From NCBI GenBank assembly GCA_964019415.1, contig OZ025869.1, positions 6,458,882 through 6,522,881 on the forward strand: DNA of 64,000 nucleotides, written 5' to 3'. The translations under genes were made by a program, and so were the position numbers. How positions within the stretch are numbered: position 1 is the first letter of the stretch; each line of letters starts with the position of its first letter. Positions 63,100-64,000 of the stretch are shown here, piece after piece. The notes below the pieces were generated by a model, which was not told where the DNA came from, did no database searches, and saw nothing but the letters and a program-made list of their open reading frames with translations. The stretch comes from Ianthella basta (taxonomy: Eukaryota > Porifera > Demospongiae > Verongiida > Ianthellidae).

Positions 63100-64000
63100 A
63101 GGCATCGACAAGATCACTGCAGCCAATCCCCTGATCTTATCCAAGGTACAGAGACGACAGAAAAGCTGTGTACCAAAAACATTGGTACACCACAGAAGCT
63201 CCGGAAATGGTCCGGCTTGGGACAAACATTGAGTACAGATCGATTAGCCACCTGTGTGGAGTTGGCCCATCCAGTGCTTGTGTGATTGTCCACCAGGTGT
63301 GCAAGGCGATTGTTGACTTCTTAGCACCACAGTATATAAAACTACCACAAGGAGAAGGCTGGCAGGCAGTAGTGGATGGGTTGCGGCAGAGATGGCAGTT
63401 TCCAATTATTGCACCATTGGTGCATGCCAAGGACTACTTCAATAGAAAGGGCTTTCATTCTATTGTACTCCAACGAGTTGTGGATCACCAGTGCAAGTTC
63501 ATGGATGTGTACATTGGTTGGCCTTGTTGACTTCTTAGCACCACAGTATATAAAACTACCACAAGGAGAAGGCTGGCAGGCAGTAGTGGATGGGTTGCGG
63601 CAGAGATGGCAGTTTCCAATTATTGCACCATTGGGTGCATGCCAAGGACTACTTCAATAGAAAGGGCTTTCATTCTATTGTACTCCAACGAGTTGTGGAT
63701 CACCAGTGCAAGTTCATGGATGTGTACATTGGTTGGCCTGGCAGTGTGCATGACACTCGTGTTTTGGCCAACTCAAGGTTTGTTTGCCAAGGCTGAGGCA
63801 GGAACTCTCTTTCCAGACACCAGACTTCACATATGCAGACATGATGTCCCCTTGCTAATGCTTGGTGACCCAGCATATCCACTGCTTCCCTGGCTGATGA
63901 AGCCATTTTCTGACTGTGGGAGACTGACATGACAGCAGAGGAAGTTCAACTACCAACTGAGCAGAGCAAGGATTGTGGCTCTGGTTTCATGTTGCATGGC
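63100..64000 (+). pseudogene. PIF/Harbinger transposase, partial, with internal duplication
   Basis: MVRLGTNIEYRSISHLCGVG, SSACVIVHQVCKAIVDFLAP, YIKLPQGEGWQAVVDGLRQR, FPIIAPLVHAKDYFNRKGFH, SIVLQRVVDHQCKFMDVYIG: the HTH and the region before and after the first catalytic Asp of Harbinger, although the G-x-x-D-G-x-H-I element itself is missing. A 214-bp block (63311-63524) is repeated directly from 63525. The second copy continues WPGSVHDTRVLANSRFVCQG, and then, shifted, CPLANAW where the relatives have P-L-x-x-L-G-D-P-A-Y (here nucleotides ccccttgctaatgcttggtgacccagcatatcc do encode PLLMLGDPAYP in another frame). The window ends within the gene. Confidence 0.8.

Overview
This window is eukaryotic DNA from an animal. 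Coding blocks are split by introns with GT...AG borders, CA/GT microsatellites are common, and almost every recognisable protein belongs to an animal transposable-element family. The mix is a RAG1-like gene, PIF1/Helitron fragments, a KDZ/CxC-type gene, GRPxGTT-repeat and OTU proteins, BEN-domain proteins, Ginger-like integrase with Ulp1, two PIF/Harbinger types, several Tc1-like elements and LINEs carrying 2A-like peptides. It fits a marine early-branching invertebrate best, most likely a sponge. That is inference: no rRNA or clear single-copy marker is present.

Layout. 1-5.5 kb: CA microsatellite, then a broken RAG1-like gene (N-terminal zinc modules, RING, ZnH2, then core-like exons) split by an antisense pogo/Tigger transposase. 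6.1-8.3 kb: Ginger-like remnant (H2C2 integrase, integrase C-terminus, Ulp1-like protease, PHD start). 8.8-14.5 kb: a reverse-transcriptase element in two blocks with about 2.5 kb of other DNA between them, a 59-bp hairpin repeat and a foldback. 15-17.3 kb: a minus-strand BEN-type gene whose BEN exon is amplified in tandem. 19.8-20.8 kb: decayed Harbinger. 23.3-24.0 kb: nested foldbacks. 24.6-25.5 kb: a 2A/zinc-ribbon/GRPxGTT/OTU protein. 26.6-28 kb: PIF1 helicase tail running into an 11-residue repeat. 29.3-29.9 kb: HECT-like fragment. 30.7-34.1 kb: unrecognised transposon-like exons, Helitron, Tigger and Tc1 fragments, all minus strand. 36.8-40.1 kb: long LINE (APE plus RT) with a 2A-like motif. 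40.1-41.0 kb: Helitron N-terminal domain. 41.8-44.2 kb: PP2C fragment abutting a multi-exon zinc-finger transposon-type gene. 44.3-46.0 kb: a spliced unrecognised gene. 46.7-47.5 kb: C-terminus of the same broad RT-element class as at 14 kb. 48.2-49.9 kb: Tc1 joined in frame to a Merlin-like transposase. 49.98-54.28 kb: a two-gene PIF/Harbinger element with matching ends, invaded by a LINE. 56.1-57.6 kb: 19-bp satellite. 57.79-60.95 kb: a Tc1-like element with 27-bp inverted ends and TA flanks that carries an intact transposase and, in convergent orientation, a BEN-domain gene. 61.1-63.1 kb: spliced KDZ/CxC-like gene. 63.1-64 kb: Harbinger transposase with an internal duplication.

Few genes can be assigned to the host with confidence. 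Best candidates are small spliced exons at 35.7, 41.2-41.6 and 57.6 kb, the BEN-type gene at 15-17 kb and the minus-strand exons at 9.6-10.3 kb. The main interest is in two places: the RAG1-like locus, where N-terminal and core-like modules occur in order at one site, and the Tc1-like element with a BEN-protein second gene.
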